A DNA stretch of 7,851 nt from Candidatus Woesearchaeota archaeon (GTDB lineage Archaea > Nanobdellota > Nanobdellia > Woesearchaeales > WAPJ01), in NCBI GenBank assembly GCA_015520785.1, contig WAPJ01000110.1, forward strand, positions 1 through 7,851, in the 5' to 3' direction. Positions 1-5,856 of this stretch are shown here, piece by piece (position 1 is the stretch's first letter; the number at the start of each line of letters is the position of its first letter). The notes under the pieces were generated by a model. That model was not told where the DNA came from. It worked only from the letters and a program-made list of their open reading frames with translations, and ran no database searches. Made by a program: the position numbers and the translations under genes.

Positions 1-29
1 TAAGAGGGGGAAGGAGTTTTCAACCGGTT

Positions 30-146
30 TTAGACGGGCTGGACGCGGGGTTCACGATTCTCCATGCTCTTCTGGCTGAGCTGTTTGAGCACATCCTGCG
101 TGAGTCGTTCAACGTAGCGTGGGGGATAGTAGAGGAAGGCTACCAT
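30..146 (-). CDS. possible 38-aa small protein, unrecognised
   Basis: The minus strand has an ORF starting MVAFLYYPPRYV and ending in TAA. I chose ATG 146 because a strong Shine-Dalgarno sequence, GGAGGTGA (162-155), lies 8 nt upstream. The frame stays open to 236, but that part would lie upstream of the ribosome site. In-frame ATG 155 overlaps the Shine-Dalgarno and is unlikely. A TATA-like CTTATAAG (193-186) sits at a distance that puts transcription start near 161-165. The protein has a short aromatic N-terminus (FLYYPPRY) followed by a charged, Gln-rich stretch that could form a helix (YVERLTQDVLKQLSQKSMEN). It has no membrane segment or Cys motif. It is divergent from rpsO. I do not recognise it. 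The ribosome site and promoter argue for a real gene and the short length argues against it. Confidence 0.42.
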   Translation of the reverse strand: MVAFLYYPPRYVERLTQDVLKQLSQKSMENREPRVQPV

Positions 147-154
147 TGCATGCA

Positions 155-162
155 TCACCTCC
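155..162 (-). promoter_or_regulatory. Shine-Dalgarno of the 38-aa ORF
   Basis: GGAGGTGA on the minus strand lies 8 nt before ATG 146. It is one of only two good Shine-Dalgarno sites at a gene start in the window, and it decides the start of the small ORF. Confidence 0.45.
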
Positions 163-185
163 ACCCCGCATAAACACGTTCCTTC

Positions 186-193
186 CTTATAAG
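186..193 (-). promoter_or_regulatory. TATA-like box for the divergent small ORF
   Basis: The palindrome CTTATAAG, read on the minus strand, would place transcription start near 161-165, just ahead of or within the GGAGGTGA site. Being palindromic it could also face rpsO, but the box at 238-246 suits rpsO as well. Confidence 0.4.
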
Positions 194-237
194 TCCAAGC
201 CGGTCGTGACCAGTTGACCACTCTCCCCACACGCAAT

Positions 238-246
238 TTTAAAAAG
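238..246 (+). promoter_or_regulatory. TATA-like box for rpsO
   Basis: TTTAAAAAG matches the TTAAA core used by the other genes here. With the same 30-nt spacing, transcription would start near 269, leaving a leader of about 85 nt before the rpsO ATG at 354. The other well-supported genes here look leaderless. Confidence 0.5.
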
Positions 247-261
247 ACCCTTGATTTTCCT

Positions 262-295
262 TTTCCAAGCCCTTTCCAAGCCCTTCAGAGGGCTT
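262..295 (+). promoter_or_regulatory. rpsO leader: tandem 11-nt repeat and hairpin
   Basis: TTTCCAAGCCC occurs twice in direct tandem (262-272 and 273-283). The second copy runs into a perfect 7-bp hairpin: AAGCCCT (278-284), loop TCAG, AGGGCTT (289-295). The first repeat also contains AAGCCCT (267-273), which could pair with the same 3' arm, so two mutually exclusive stems are possible. Regulation of rpsO is inferred from position only. Confidence 0.4.
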
Positions 296-341
296 TTGAG
301 GCCTCCCCGGCATGACCAGTGCGGGGTGGGGACCTGACCGT

Positions 342-348
342 GAGGTGA
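342..348 (+). promoter_or_regulatory. Shine-Dalgarno of rpsO
   Basis: GAGGTGA ends 5 nt before ATG 354. This fixes the start at MARMHARRR rather than the upstream in-frame ATG at 312. Confidence 0.75.
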
Positions 349-353
349 AGCGT

Positions 354-809
354 ATGGCACGCATGCATGCGAGACGACGTGGGAAGAGTCGGAGTGTCAA
401 GCCCGCCCAGCCGCGGAAGCATGACTGGGTGCGGTATGACGCGCAGGAAGTTGAAATGCTCATCGTCAAGCTTGCGAAGGACGGGAAGACGAGCGCTGAG
501 ATCGGGCTCATCCTCCGGGATGTGTATGGGATTCCCGATGTCCGCACGATCCTCGGGAAGAAGATTGGCCGTGTCCTCGCTGAGAAGGGCTTGCAGCCAG
601 ACTTGCCGGAGGACTTGCTCGCGCTCATCCGCCGGGCGATCCGCGTCCGCACCCATCTGGAAGAGCATAAGAAGGACTTGTGGAGTAAGCGCGGCCTCCA
701 GCTGATCGAATCCAAGATCCGCAGGCTCGTCCGTTATTATAAGGAGAAGGGCCGTCTCCCGGCAGACTGGAAGTATGATCCGGAACGGGTCAAACTCCTC
801 GTCCGCTAA
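354..809 (+). CDS. rpsO: 30S ribosomal protein S15 (uS15), archaeal type
   Basis: This is the small-subunit ribosomal protein uS15, 151 aa, which binds the 16S rRNA central domain early in 30S assembly. The start [11 protein letters not shown] is the usual archaeal N-terminus, and the Shine-Dalgarno GAGGTGA sits 5 nt upstream. Visible features are a basic N-terminal tail (1-22), the archaeal/eukaryotic N-terminal extension with [20 protein letters not shown] (40-59) and [11 protein letters not shown] (60-70), then the core S15 fold with HLEEHKKDL (101-109) and the signature [20 protein letters not shown] (111-130). It ends [14 protein letters not shown], again typical. Length is normal for archaea; bacterial S15 lacks the N-terminal extension. 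A recJ/GAN gene lies downstream, a recurring archaeal neighbourhood. This is the only well-supported gene here with a Shine-Dalgarno suited to its own promoter and with a long leader, which may reflect autoregulation (inference). Confidence 0.98.
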   Translation: MARMHARRRGKSRSVKPAQPRKHDWVRYDAQEVEMLIVKLAKDGKTSAEIGLILRDVYGIPDVRTILGKKIGRVLAEKGLQPDLPEDLLALIRRAIRVRTHLEEHKKDLWSKRGLQLIESKIRRLVRYYKEKGRLPADWKYDPERVKLLVR

Positions 810-810
810 G

Positions 811-962
811 AATCCTTTCTCTCCAACCTCTTCTCCTTTTTCTCTCCTCTTCCCTCACCTTTTTCTCCTCACTCATTATCCCGTCTCCCTCCCCTCTCCT
901 TCCCTATTCCTCCTTCCTTTTCCCATACCTTTCTTTCCACTTTTATCCTCCTCTCACCCACA
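811..962 (+). other. pyrimidine-rich spacer after rpsO
   Basis: From just after the rpsO stop to about 962 the plus strand is almost all C and T, with scattered A and hardly any G. The open frame through it gives only low-complexity Ser/Pro/Leu/Phe sequence and is not a gene. From 963 to 1020 the composition is ordinary and I see no feature. Confidence 0.75.
837..864 (+). terminator. probable T-run terminator of rpsO
   Basis: Two T5 runs (837-841 and 860-864) lie in pyrimidine-rich sequence 28-55 nt after the rpsO stop. Archaeal RNA polymerase terminates at T-rich tracts without needing a hairpin, and none is seen here. Confidence 0.5.
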
Positions 963-1027
963 GTCTTTCCTCTTCGAGCAGGATATTCCTCTCACTCGGA
1001 AAAATACTCCTCAAACCAAGCATAAGT

Positions 1028-1035
1028 CTTAAAAT
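1028..1035 (+). promoter_or_regulatory. TATA-like box for the 183-aa membrane protein gene
   Basis: CTTAAAAT; the TTA core begins 31 nt before ATG 1060. The same spacing recurs at other starts, which predicts a leaderless or nearly leaderless mRNA. Confidence 0.6.
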
Positions 1036-1059
1036 CCTCCTCGTGTTTATGCAGACTCT

Positions 1060-1611
1060 ATGCGTCGTGCCGCCCTTAGCTTTCTCATCAGCATCCTCTT
1101 CGCAGGCATCGGCCTCCTCCTCATCTATATGATCATCACACCCTTCCTCACGATGAGCCTCGAGTCCACGCGCGTCCAGCAGATGCTTGACACGGCAGAG
1201 AATGCCATCCTCACTGCTATTGAGAGTGCAGAGAGCGGGACGGGAAGTACTCTTACCACGGGGAACATCCCCCTCGCGAAGGGATACACGCTCATCCTCA
1301 CCACACCCCCCCTCGCGGAGAAATGCACAGCGCTAGGACAGGTCTATACGCCAACGTCCGACGAGAAAACCAAAGAGGGCCTCCTCCTCGTCCTCCTCCA
1401 CACGGAGAATGGGAAGCAAGCACTCGCAAGCCTCACATTCATCCCACTCGACACGCTCCGCGAAGCAAACCAGCAAGTCCAGAGGGTTACGCTTGACAAG
1501 AATGCTGCATGCATCAAAATCCCCCGAGTCCAGGGTAGCGTCCGCAAGACGAGAATTCTCTCCTATACGCTCCGCCTCGACCAGGATGGCACGCTTATCA
1601 TCAGCCCATGA
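1060..1611 (+). CDS. single-pass membrane protein, unrecognised
   Basis: The product is 183 aa. Two N-terminal arginines (MRRAALS) are followed by one long hydrophobic segment (about residues 6-31), then a likely amphipathic helix (32-58) and a mostly beta-like C-terminal domain (75-183). The positive N-terminus suggests N-in with the body outside. There is no lipobox, and no clear pilin-type cleavage site follows the arginines. Two cysteines (C89, C151) could form a disulfide outside the cell. The overall shape resembles pilin-like or anchored surface proteins, but I see no family motif. The start is set by a TATA box 31 nt upstream with no Shine-Dalgarno. Its TGA overlaps an ATG (1608) in the recJ frame, yet recJ seems to have its own promoter. 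It sits between rpsO and recJ, where I know no standard archaeal gene of this type. Confidence 0.8.
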   Translation: MRRAALSFLISILFAGIGLLLIYMIITPFLTMSLESTRVQQMLDTAENAILTAIESAESGTGSTLTTGNIPLAKGYTLILTTPPLAEKCTALGQVYTPTSDEKTKEGLLLVLLHTENGKQALASLTFIPLDTLREANQQVQRVTLDKNAACIKIPRVQGSVRKTRILSYTLRLDQDGTLIISP

Positions 1612-1612
1612 G

Positions 1613-1620
1613 TTTAAAAG
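1613..1620 (+). promoter_or_regulatory. TATA-like box for the recJ-like gene
   Basis: TTTAAAAG begins 2 nt after the stop codon of the upstream gene. Its TTA core is 30 nt before ATG 1644, which favours 1644 over the overlapping ATG at 1608 as the recJ start. Confidence 0.55.
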
Positions 1621-1643
1621 ACCCTCCTGGTCGCCAGCCCTTC

Positions 1644-3011
1644 ATGATGATCCCCCCAACTCTTGATGAAACCCTTCAGCAGGCGGTCGCCTGGCTTAAA
1701 CAGCAGAGGAAGGTTATCCTCATCACGCATATTGACGCGGATGGCATGAGCGCGGGCGCCATCATGAGCCGCGTCCTCACCCGGCTTGGTATTCAGCATA
1801 GTATTCATCCAGTCCAGACGCTTGACGCGCCCGCCCTCCGCAGGATTATTCAGGATGACACGCCACTCGTCCTCACGGATCTTGGCAGCGGCCAAGTAAG
1901 CCTCCTCTCACAGCTCGACCAGCCCATCCTCATCCTTGACCATCACGAACCCCAAGGATCCTTCCACAGGGAAGATCACGTGCATGTTAATCCGCACGAG
2001 CATGGGATTGACGGTGGAAGAGAGATTAGTGGTGCTGGCGTAGCCTATCTGCTCGCGCGCACGCTCGGCATGCGCGACCTCGCCTACGCAGGGATTATCG
2101 GCGCGCTCGGCGACGTGCAAGAACAGGATGGCTTTCACGGCTTGAACCAGCTCATCCTCCAGGATGCCGAGGAGGAAGGCAGTATTATCCGAGAGCAGAC
2201 GATCAGCCTCTACGGATTGCATAGCCGACCCCTCGCACGCCTCCTCGCGTATAATCGCGACCTCGCCTTGAAGGGCGTGCAGGGAAGCCTCGCGGCAGCG
2301 GAACGCTTCCTCGAACAACTCGGTATTCCCAGCATGCGCGAGGGCAAGCCCATTCACTACTATCAACTCTCACGCAGCGAACGCCAACGGCTCATCGCAG
2401 CACTCCTCGTCCAGCAGGGGAATGGGAGTCTCACCCCCGCCACCGCCTACCTCCTCACGGATGAGCCGCCTGGCAGTCCCCTGCGGGATGCGCGCGAATT
2501 CGCCACCGTGCTGAACGCGTGCGGCCGCATGGACCTGCCCAGCATAGGCATTGCTGCCGTGCTGAACGAGCCTGGCGCGCGGCGGAAAGCCCTCGCCATC
2601 CAGCAGGAATACCGCAGAGCGATTAGCGAGGCGATGCAATGGTACCAGCAAGCGCGGAGCGAGGGACTCATCATCCAGGATGAAGGCCTCATGATCATTG
2701 ACGGGAGGGGGATCATCCGACCCCAACTGATAGGCACGATCGCGAGTATTATTAGTTATGATGATACGACTCCCCCTGGTATGATTATTCTCAGCATTGC
2801 CCAGGCGGAAGAAGGGAAGTGTAAAGTGAGTATTCGCATCGCGAAGCGCGAGGAGGAGAATATGCATGCGATCATGCAAGTCATCATTCGTGGCATTCCC
2901 GGCGCGGCGGCGGGCGGGCATGAGAATGCGGCTGGTGCAATATTGCCCTGCACGCACGTCGCCCAGCTCATCAGGAATGCGCGCAGCCTCCTCGCGAAGC
3001 GGAATGTGTAG
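1644..3011 (+). CDS. recJ: DHH/DHHA1 phosphoesterase, RecJ/GAN-like exonuclease
   Basis: The product is 455 aa and is probably the archaeal RecJ homologue/GAN, a Mn/Mg-dependent nuclease of the DHH family that in archaea associates with the replicative GINS-CMG complex or acts in repair. Visible motifs: THIDADGMSAG (28-38; D31, D33), D79 in VLTDLGSGQ, the DHH triad D99-H100-H101, and D157 in GALGDVQ, all expected metal ligands. The C-terminal DHHA1 domain carries GGHENAAGA (424-432), the substrate-binding glycine-rich motif. All key residues are present. I start it at ATG 1644 because a TATA box lies 30 nt upstream and only about 27 residues then precede motif I, as is usual. ATG 1647 is equally possible, and ATG 1608 would add 12 residues. 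Position near rpsO supports the GAN assignment. An oligonucleotide or cyclic-dinucleotide phosphodiesterase is the main alternative. Confidence 0.93.
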   Translation: MMIPPTLDETLQQAVAWLKQQRKVILITHIDADGMSAGAIMSRVLTRLGIQHSIHPVQTLDAPALRRIIQDDTPLVLTDLGSGQVSLLSQLDQPILILDHHEPQGSFHREDHVHVNPHEHGIDGGREISGAGVAYLLARTLGMRDLAYAGIIGALGDVQEQDGFHGLNQLILQDAEEEGSIIREQTISLYGLHSRPLARLLAYNRDLALKGVQGSLAAAERFLEQLGIPSMREGKPIHYYQLSRSERQRLIAALLVQQGNGSLTPATAYLLTDEPPGSPLRDAREFATVLNACGRMDLPSIGIAAVLNEPGARRKALAIQQEYRRAISEAMQWYQQARSEGLIIQDEGLMIIDGRGIIRPQLIGTIASIISYDDTTPPGMIILSIAQAEEGKCKVSIRIAKREEENMHAIMQVIIRGIPGAAAGGHENAAGAILPCTHVAQLIRNARSLLAKRNV

Positions 3012-3020
3012 AGGATTCAG

Positions 3021-3144
3021 CTTCTTCTTCCTTTCTCTTTCTGATCCTTCCTCTCATCCTCACCAGTTTTTCCACCTCCCTTTTTTTGTCTTAATCTCAT
3101 TCCTCATTATCATCTTTTTTATCTTTACTTACCCTTCTCCTTTT
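3021..3144 (+). other. pyrimidine-rich tract in the convergent spacer
   Basis: Plus-strand C/T-rich sequence fills about half of the 260-nt spacer between the convergent recJ and permease genes. It carries T5, T7 and T6 runs. I see no gene in the spacer. Confidence 0.7.
3067..3120 (+). terminator. probable T-run terminator of the recJ-like gene
   Basis: T5 (3067-3071), T7 (3081-3087) and T6 (3115-3120) lie 56-109 nt after the recJ stop. This is the strongest T-run cluster in the window. Confidence 0.6.
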
Positions 3145-3161
3145 GAGGAGAGAGGAGGGTA
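3130..3161. repeat. 11-bp bulged inverted repeat between convergent genes
   Basis: TACCCT (3130-3135) pairs with AGGGTA (3156-3161), and TCTCC (3136-3140) pairs with GGAGA (3147-3151). The loop is TTTTGA and a 4-nt bulge (3152-3155) lies on the 3' side. It marks the end of the pyrimidine tract. It could protect a 3' end or help stop transcription arriving from the minus-strand gene, which has no clear T-run of its own (inference). Confidence 0.4.
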
Positions 3162-3271
3162 AACCGGAAGAATAAACCCTCTTCATCCCACATTGAGATG
3201 ACATGCTTCTGCATTCCGAAGTTTCAAAAGTCTGAGATGAAAGAAGAGGATACGTGAAAACACTCTCCTCT

Positions 3272-4330
3272 TCACGCGGCCTCACGCTTCTTGGTGAAGA
3301 GAGGATCCGTGAGGAGGAGTTCATAGTATGTCACAGCAGCGGTGAGAATCACGGGGCCGAGGATGATCCCGGTAATACCGAGAAGCCGGATCCCGCCGAG
3401 GATGCCGAGGAGGATGAAGACTGGGTGCATGCGCGCGGCACTCCCAATCACCCGTGGCTTGAGGAGATTATCAATATTACTCACCACGAGCATATTCCAG
3501 AGGAAGTAGGCTGCGAGCAGACTCCCAAGGCGGGTATCCTGGAGGGCTATTGCCTGGCCGAGCTTGACGATGCCGAGCGGCACCCAGATGAGCGGCGCGC
3601 CAAATAGGGGGATGAGCGTGACGAAGAACGTGATAATCCCCCAGAGGATGGGCGTTTTGACACCAATCAGCCAGTAGGCTGGGATGAGGAGGATGCTCTG
3701 CACGAGACCGATGAGGATCGTGCCATACACGACCGCGTTCACCGTCCTGCCAACACGCTGCGCGTAGCGGTGCAAGGCTCGTGCGAGATCCTTCCGGAGG
3801 AAGCGTTGGAGGAGGCTGAGGCTGAGCCTGCCAAGCCTTTCCCAGTCCTTGAGGAGATAGTAGGTGATGAAGAGGGTGAGGAAGAGCGTGAAGAGGAAGC
3901 CGACCGTGTTGATGAGGGCTGCCTGGATGAGTGCTGTTGTCTTGAGGCTGAGCGTCTTCAGGCTGCTGGAGAGGTAGAATGATACTTGTTCTTCTGGCAG
4001 TGGGAGGGGGATGATCCTGCCGAGATGCGTGAAGGCTTCCGGCGTGATGGTGAAACTCGCCGCGGCCGTGCGGAGTTCCTGGAGGAAGAGGAAGACTGCT
4101 AGCGTCAGCGGGAGGATGAGGATGAGGATGATGAGGAGGATGGTTGTCAGGCTGGCAAGCCATTCCCAGCGGAGCTTCTTCCGCAGGGCGCGATAGACGG
4201 GCTGGAAGAGATAGGCGAGGACGCCAGCGGCGAGGAGGGGTTTGAAGAGGGGATACGCAAGGATGAGCGCGAGGAGCGTGATTACTCCGCCAAGACCGAG
4301 GAGGATGATCTTCTCACGGAGCCGTGGCAT
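3272..4330 (-). CDS. PerM/AI-2E-family (UPF0118) membrane permease
   Basis: The product is a 352-aa polytopic inner-membrane protein of the AI-2E exporter/PerM family. Hydrophobic segments are visible near residues 8-28, 31-45, 59-84, 134-160, 200-223, 227-258, 268-284 and 302-338, close to the usual eight helices. Family landmarks are ITYYLLKDWERL (155-166), IPLFGAPLIWVPLG (240-253), NIDNLLKPRVIG (285-296) and HPVFILLGILGGI (302-314) leading to GIILGP (321-326). The large loop at 85-133 before the fourth helix is typical. ATG 4330 is preferred because the TTAAATA box lies 31 nt upstream; TTG 4342 and ATG 4339 would be too close to it. Substrates vary in this family (autoinducer-2, indole derivatives, ions), so none can be assigned here. 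It is convergent with recJ and divergent from the DUF460 gene. Confidence 0.93.
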   Translation of the reverse strand: MPRLREKIILLGLGGVITLLALILAYPLFKPLLAAGVLAYLFQPVYRALRKKLRWEWLASLTTILLIILILILPLTLAVFLFLQELRTAAASFTITPEAFTHLGRIIPLPLPEEQVSFYLSSSLKTLSLKTTALIQAALINTVGFLFTLFLTLFITYYLLKDWERLGRLSLSLLQRFLRKDLARALHRYAQRVGRTVNAVVYGTILIGLVQSILLIPAYWLIGVKTPILWGIITFFVTLIPLFGAPLIWVPLGIVKLGQAIALQDTRLGSLLAAYFLWNMLVVSNIDNLLKPRVIGSAARMHPVFILLGILGGIRLLGITGIILGPVILTAAVTYYELLLTDPLFTKKREAA

Positions 4331-4353
4331 ACAAACCATCAAGGCGGTTTATC

Positions 4354-4362
4354 GTATTTAAG
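4354..4362 (-). promoter_or_regulatory. TATA-like box for the permease gene
   Basis: CTTAAATAC on the minus strand; the TTA core begins 31 nt before ATG 4330. A copy of the 8-mer TGACCAGT lies 14 nt further upstream (4376-4383). Confidence 0.6.
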
Positions 4363-4398
4363 CTTAACCACCCGCTGACCAGTCGCGAGGAGTATTAC

Positions 4399-4509
4399 AC
4401 ACTCCTTCTTTCTCTTACGCATCTATTCCTCCTTTTCTCTTTCCTTCCTCTCCACCCCACTTTCCTTTCTCTTTTTATTCTTCCTCTTCTCTTTCCTTAT
4501 CCATCCTCC
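4399..4509 (+). other. pyrimidine-rich tract in the divergent spacer
   Basis: This is a third plus-strand C/T tract, here upstream of the permease promoter and followed by purine-rich sequence (about 4516-4610). No plus-strand gene ends before it, so it cannot simply be a terminator. The open frames through it are low-complexity and I do not call them genes. Confidence 0.65.
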
Positions 4510-4521
4510 ACACGCGGAGGA
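4504..4521. repeat. 6-bp hairpin at the pyrimidine/purine switch
   Basis: TCCTCC (4504-4509), loop ACACGC, GGAGGA (4516-4521). Like the hairpin at 3130-3161, it closes a pyrimidine tract with a GGAG-type arm. Confidence 0.35.
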
Positions 4522-4612
4522 GAGAGAGGGGGACGAACGGGTAATGGGAGAGGAGGGTGGATGGTGAATAAGCGTGATGATGAAGGGAATCCTCAGGAGA
4601 AAGAAGCGTGTA

Positions 4613-4686
4613 GCCCGGAGCACTAACCCGCTCGCTCATCGCACAGGCCGTCGGCAGACCTCACGAGCGTCTCTCGGATGCCGGGC
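4613..4686. repeat. 74-nt nested inverted repeat, candidate structured RNA
   Basis: Outer arms GCCCGG (4613-4618) and CCGGGC (4681-4686) and inner arms CGCTCG (4629-4634) and CGAGCG (4664-4669) are perfectly complementary. Internal loops are 10 and 11 nt, and the 29-nt apex contains GCC-GTC-GGC (4647-4655). Either strand could carry it. On the minus strand the A/T box at 4711-4720 would place a start at about 4685, the edge of the structure. It is tRNA-sized but has no recognisable T-loop, so I do not call a tRNA. Confidence 0.38.
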
Positions 4687-4711
4687 CGAGCAGAAGGGAG
4701 GGGAACGGGAG

Positions 4712-4720
4712 CTTAAAAAA
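4712..4720 (+). promoter_or_regulatory. TATA-like box for the DUF460-type gene
   Basis: CTTAAAAAA; the TTA core begins 34 nt before ATG 4747, slightly longer than elsewhere. No Shine-Dalgarno follows, so a very short leader or a leaderless mRNA is expected. Confidence 0.6.
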
Positions 4721-4746
4721 GAAGCGTTCCCCACAAGCCTGACTGG

Positions 4747-5829
4747 ATGCGTGACGCATACCTCATCCTCAGCATTGATCCCGGCACGACTACCGCAGCA
4801 GTCCTCCTCAACTATGAGACCGGCCAGTGGAAAGCTATCGAGAAGCGTGGGCTTACGCTCCGCGATATTATCCGCGCAAGCCTCGAGGAGGGTATCATCA
4901 TTGCCCTGGCAACGGATAAGGCGAAACCACCAGGACTCCTCCGCAAGGCGAGAGCATGGCTTGGCGTCCCGCTCATCACGCCACGCGCGGATATGACGCT
5001 TGAAGAGAAACGCCAGCTCACGCGAGACGATCACGTATCATCCCAGCACGTGCTTGACGCGCTCGCCGCCGCCCGTCATGCGCAAGCCTATCTCAAGCAG
5101 CATGAAGCCGCGGAGCGGAAACGCTACGCGCATCATGGCGCCTCCTTCACGCCCACAGGCTTCTTCAAACAACCATCCCCTCCTCCCCCGGAGCGGGAAG
5201 CACCCCTCCTCCCATCCCCACAACCCGTCAGATCATCCTCGTCAGAAATCGTCACCGAGCTTCACGAACGAATACGCTTCTTAGAAGAACGCGTCACACA
5301 CCTTAAAGCTGAGCGTGACAGGGAGCGTGCACGCGCAGCCTACTATGCTCGGCTTGCGAGAAGCCTCCTCCACCAGCAGGCACGGCATGAGAGTCTTGAC
5401 GTCAGCCTCCTCCACCAGGTGAAACGGATTATCGGTGTTACCCTTCCCTCGGGCGTACATCTGGGTAGGCGGGGTGAGAAAGTCTATCTCCGCGACCTGG
5501 GAATCATCCTCCACCTCCCCCAGGAAGCACGAAAAGAAGAGACACGGGCAGGGAGAAGGAGGATGAAGCGGGCTGTTCACGCCCTACCCTCTGCGAAGAG
5601 AAGGGAGGAGCGCACGTCCCATCAGCCATCATCCTATACTCCTCCACCCCCTCTACGATCTTCTCATACTCGTTCCGAGAGGGATGCGGTAGATCATCAC
5701 GAGGAGCATCATGAAAGAACATCATCAGAACGCGGAGCGGATGCGTATGAGCGTCTCATCAAGCTCATTGAAGCCTACCGGCAGGAACGCCGTGAAGCCT
5801 ATACTCGGGAGGAACAACAGGATGCTTAA
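4747..5829 (+). CDS. DUF460/COG2433-type RNase H-fold (RuvC-like) protein
   Basis: The product is 360 aa. Residues 5-118 match the archaeal RuvC/YqgF-like RNase H fold of COG2433: ILSIDPGTTTAAVLL (7-21, D11 in strand 1), IIALATDKAKPP (51-62, D57), DMTLEEKRQLTRDDH (82-96) and HVLDALAAARHAQAYL (101-116, D104). These acidic residues sit where the metal ligands are expected. A Pro-rich linker (132-165) leads to a probable coiled coil (167-207, EIVTELHERIRFLEERVTHL). A small basic domain (222-262) and a disordered Arg/Ser/His-rich tail with DHHEEHH (316-322) follow, ending in a charged helix (332-357). The cellular role is unknown; family members are predicted nucleases. As I recall, relatives are often longer, so the C-terminus may be shortened or diverged. 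Its TAA lies inside the next gene's TATA box. Confidence 0.8.
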   Translation: MRDAYLILSIDPGTTTAAVLLNYETGQWKAIEKRGLTLRDIIRASLEEGIIIALATDKAKPPGLLRKARAWLGVPLITPRADMTLEEKRQLTRDDHVSSQHVLDALAAARHAQAYLKQHEAAERKRYAHHGASFTPTGFFKQPSPPPPEREAPLLPSPQPVRSSSSEIVTELHERIRFLEERVTHLKAERDRERARAAYYARLARSLLHQQARHESLDVSLLHQVKRIIGVTLPSGVHLGRRGEKVYLRDLGIILHLPQEARKEETRAGRRRMKRAVHALPSAKRREERTSHQPSSYTPPPPLRSSHTRSERDAVDHHEEHHERTSSERGADAYERLIKLIEAYRQERREAYTREEQQDA

Positions 5830-5832
5830 AAA
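5825..5832 (+). promoter_or_regulatory. TATA-like box for the AMP phosphorylase gene, overlapping a stop codon
   Basis: CTTAAAAA contains the TAA stop (5827-5829) of the upstream gene. Its TTA core is 31 nt before ATG 5857. A weak Shine-Dalgarno-like GGTGA (5842-5846) lies upstream of the start expected from this box, so it could only serve read-through mRNA from the upstream promoter. Confidence 0.58.
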
Positions 5833-5856
5833 CTCCCTCCGGGTGAAGTGCGGCTC

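Noticed and set aside
312..353. Upstream in-frame ATG that would lengthen S15 by 14 residues
   Set aside because: Archaeal S15 starts MARMH, and a good Shine-Dalgarno lies 5 nt before ATG 354. ATG 312 has no ribosome site.
775..1032. 85-aa plus-strand ORF downstream of rpsO
   Set aside because: It overlaps the rpsO end and mostly translates a pyrimidine tract into low-complexity Ser/Pro/Leu/Phe. It has no start signal.
1060..1611. Type IV pilin-like signal peptide
   Set aside because: A charged start and hydrophobic helix are present, but there is no clear K/R-G cleavage site with a following Glu, so I leave it as a generic anchored protein.
1608..1643. ATGA-overlap start for the recJ-like gene
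   Set aside because: A TATA box at 1613-1620 fits a leaderless start at 1644, and the extra 12 residues (SLKDPPGRQPF...) do not resemble the family. Translational coupling from read-through mRNA cannot be excluded.
2370..2957. 195-aa minus-strand ORF inside recJ
   Set aside because: It is a shadow of the recJ reading frame, with Arg/Ala-rich translation and no family features.
3477..4163. 228-aa minus-strand ORF in a second frame of the permease gene
   Set aside because: It is rich in His, Pro and Arg with no membrane segments. The other frame carries clear AI-2E family motifs.
3272..4330. Quorum-sensing AI-2 exporter
   Set aside because: The family name covers permeases with diverse substrates. 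Nothing in the sequence or neighbourhood points to autoinducer transport.
4613..4686. tRNA on the minus strand
   Set aside because: The 74-nt length and the pairing ends look right, but there is no TTCRA-type T-loop, no GG-containing D-loop and no proper anticodon arm.
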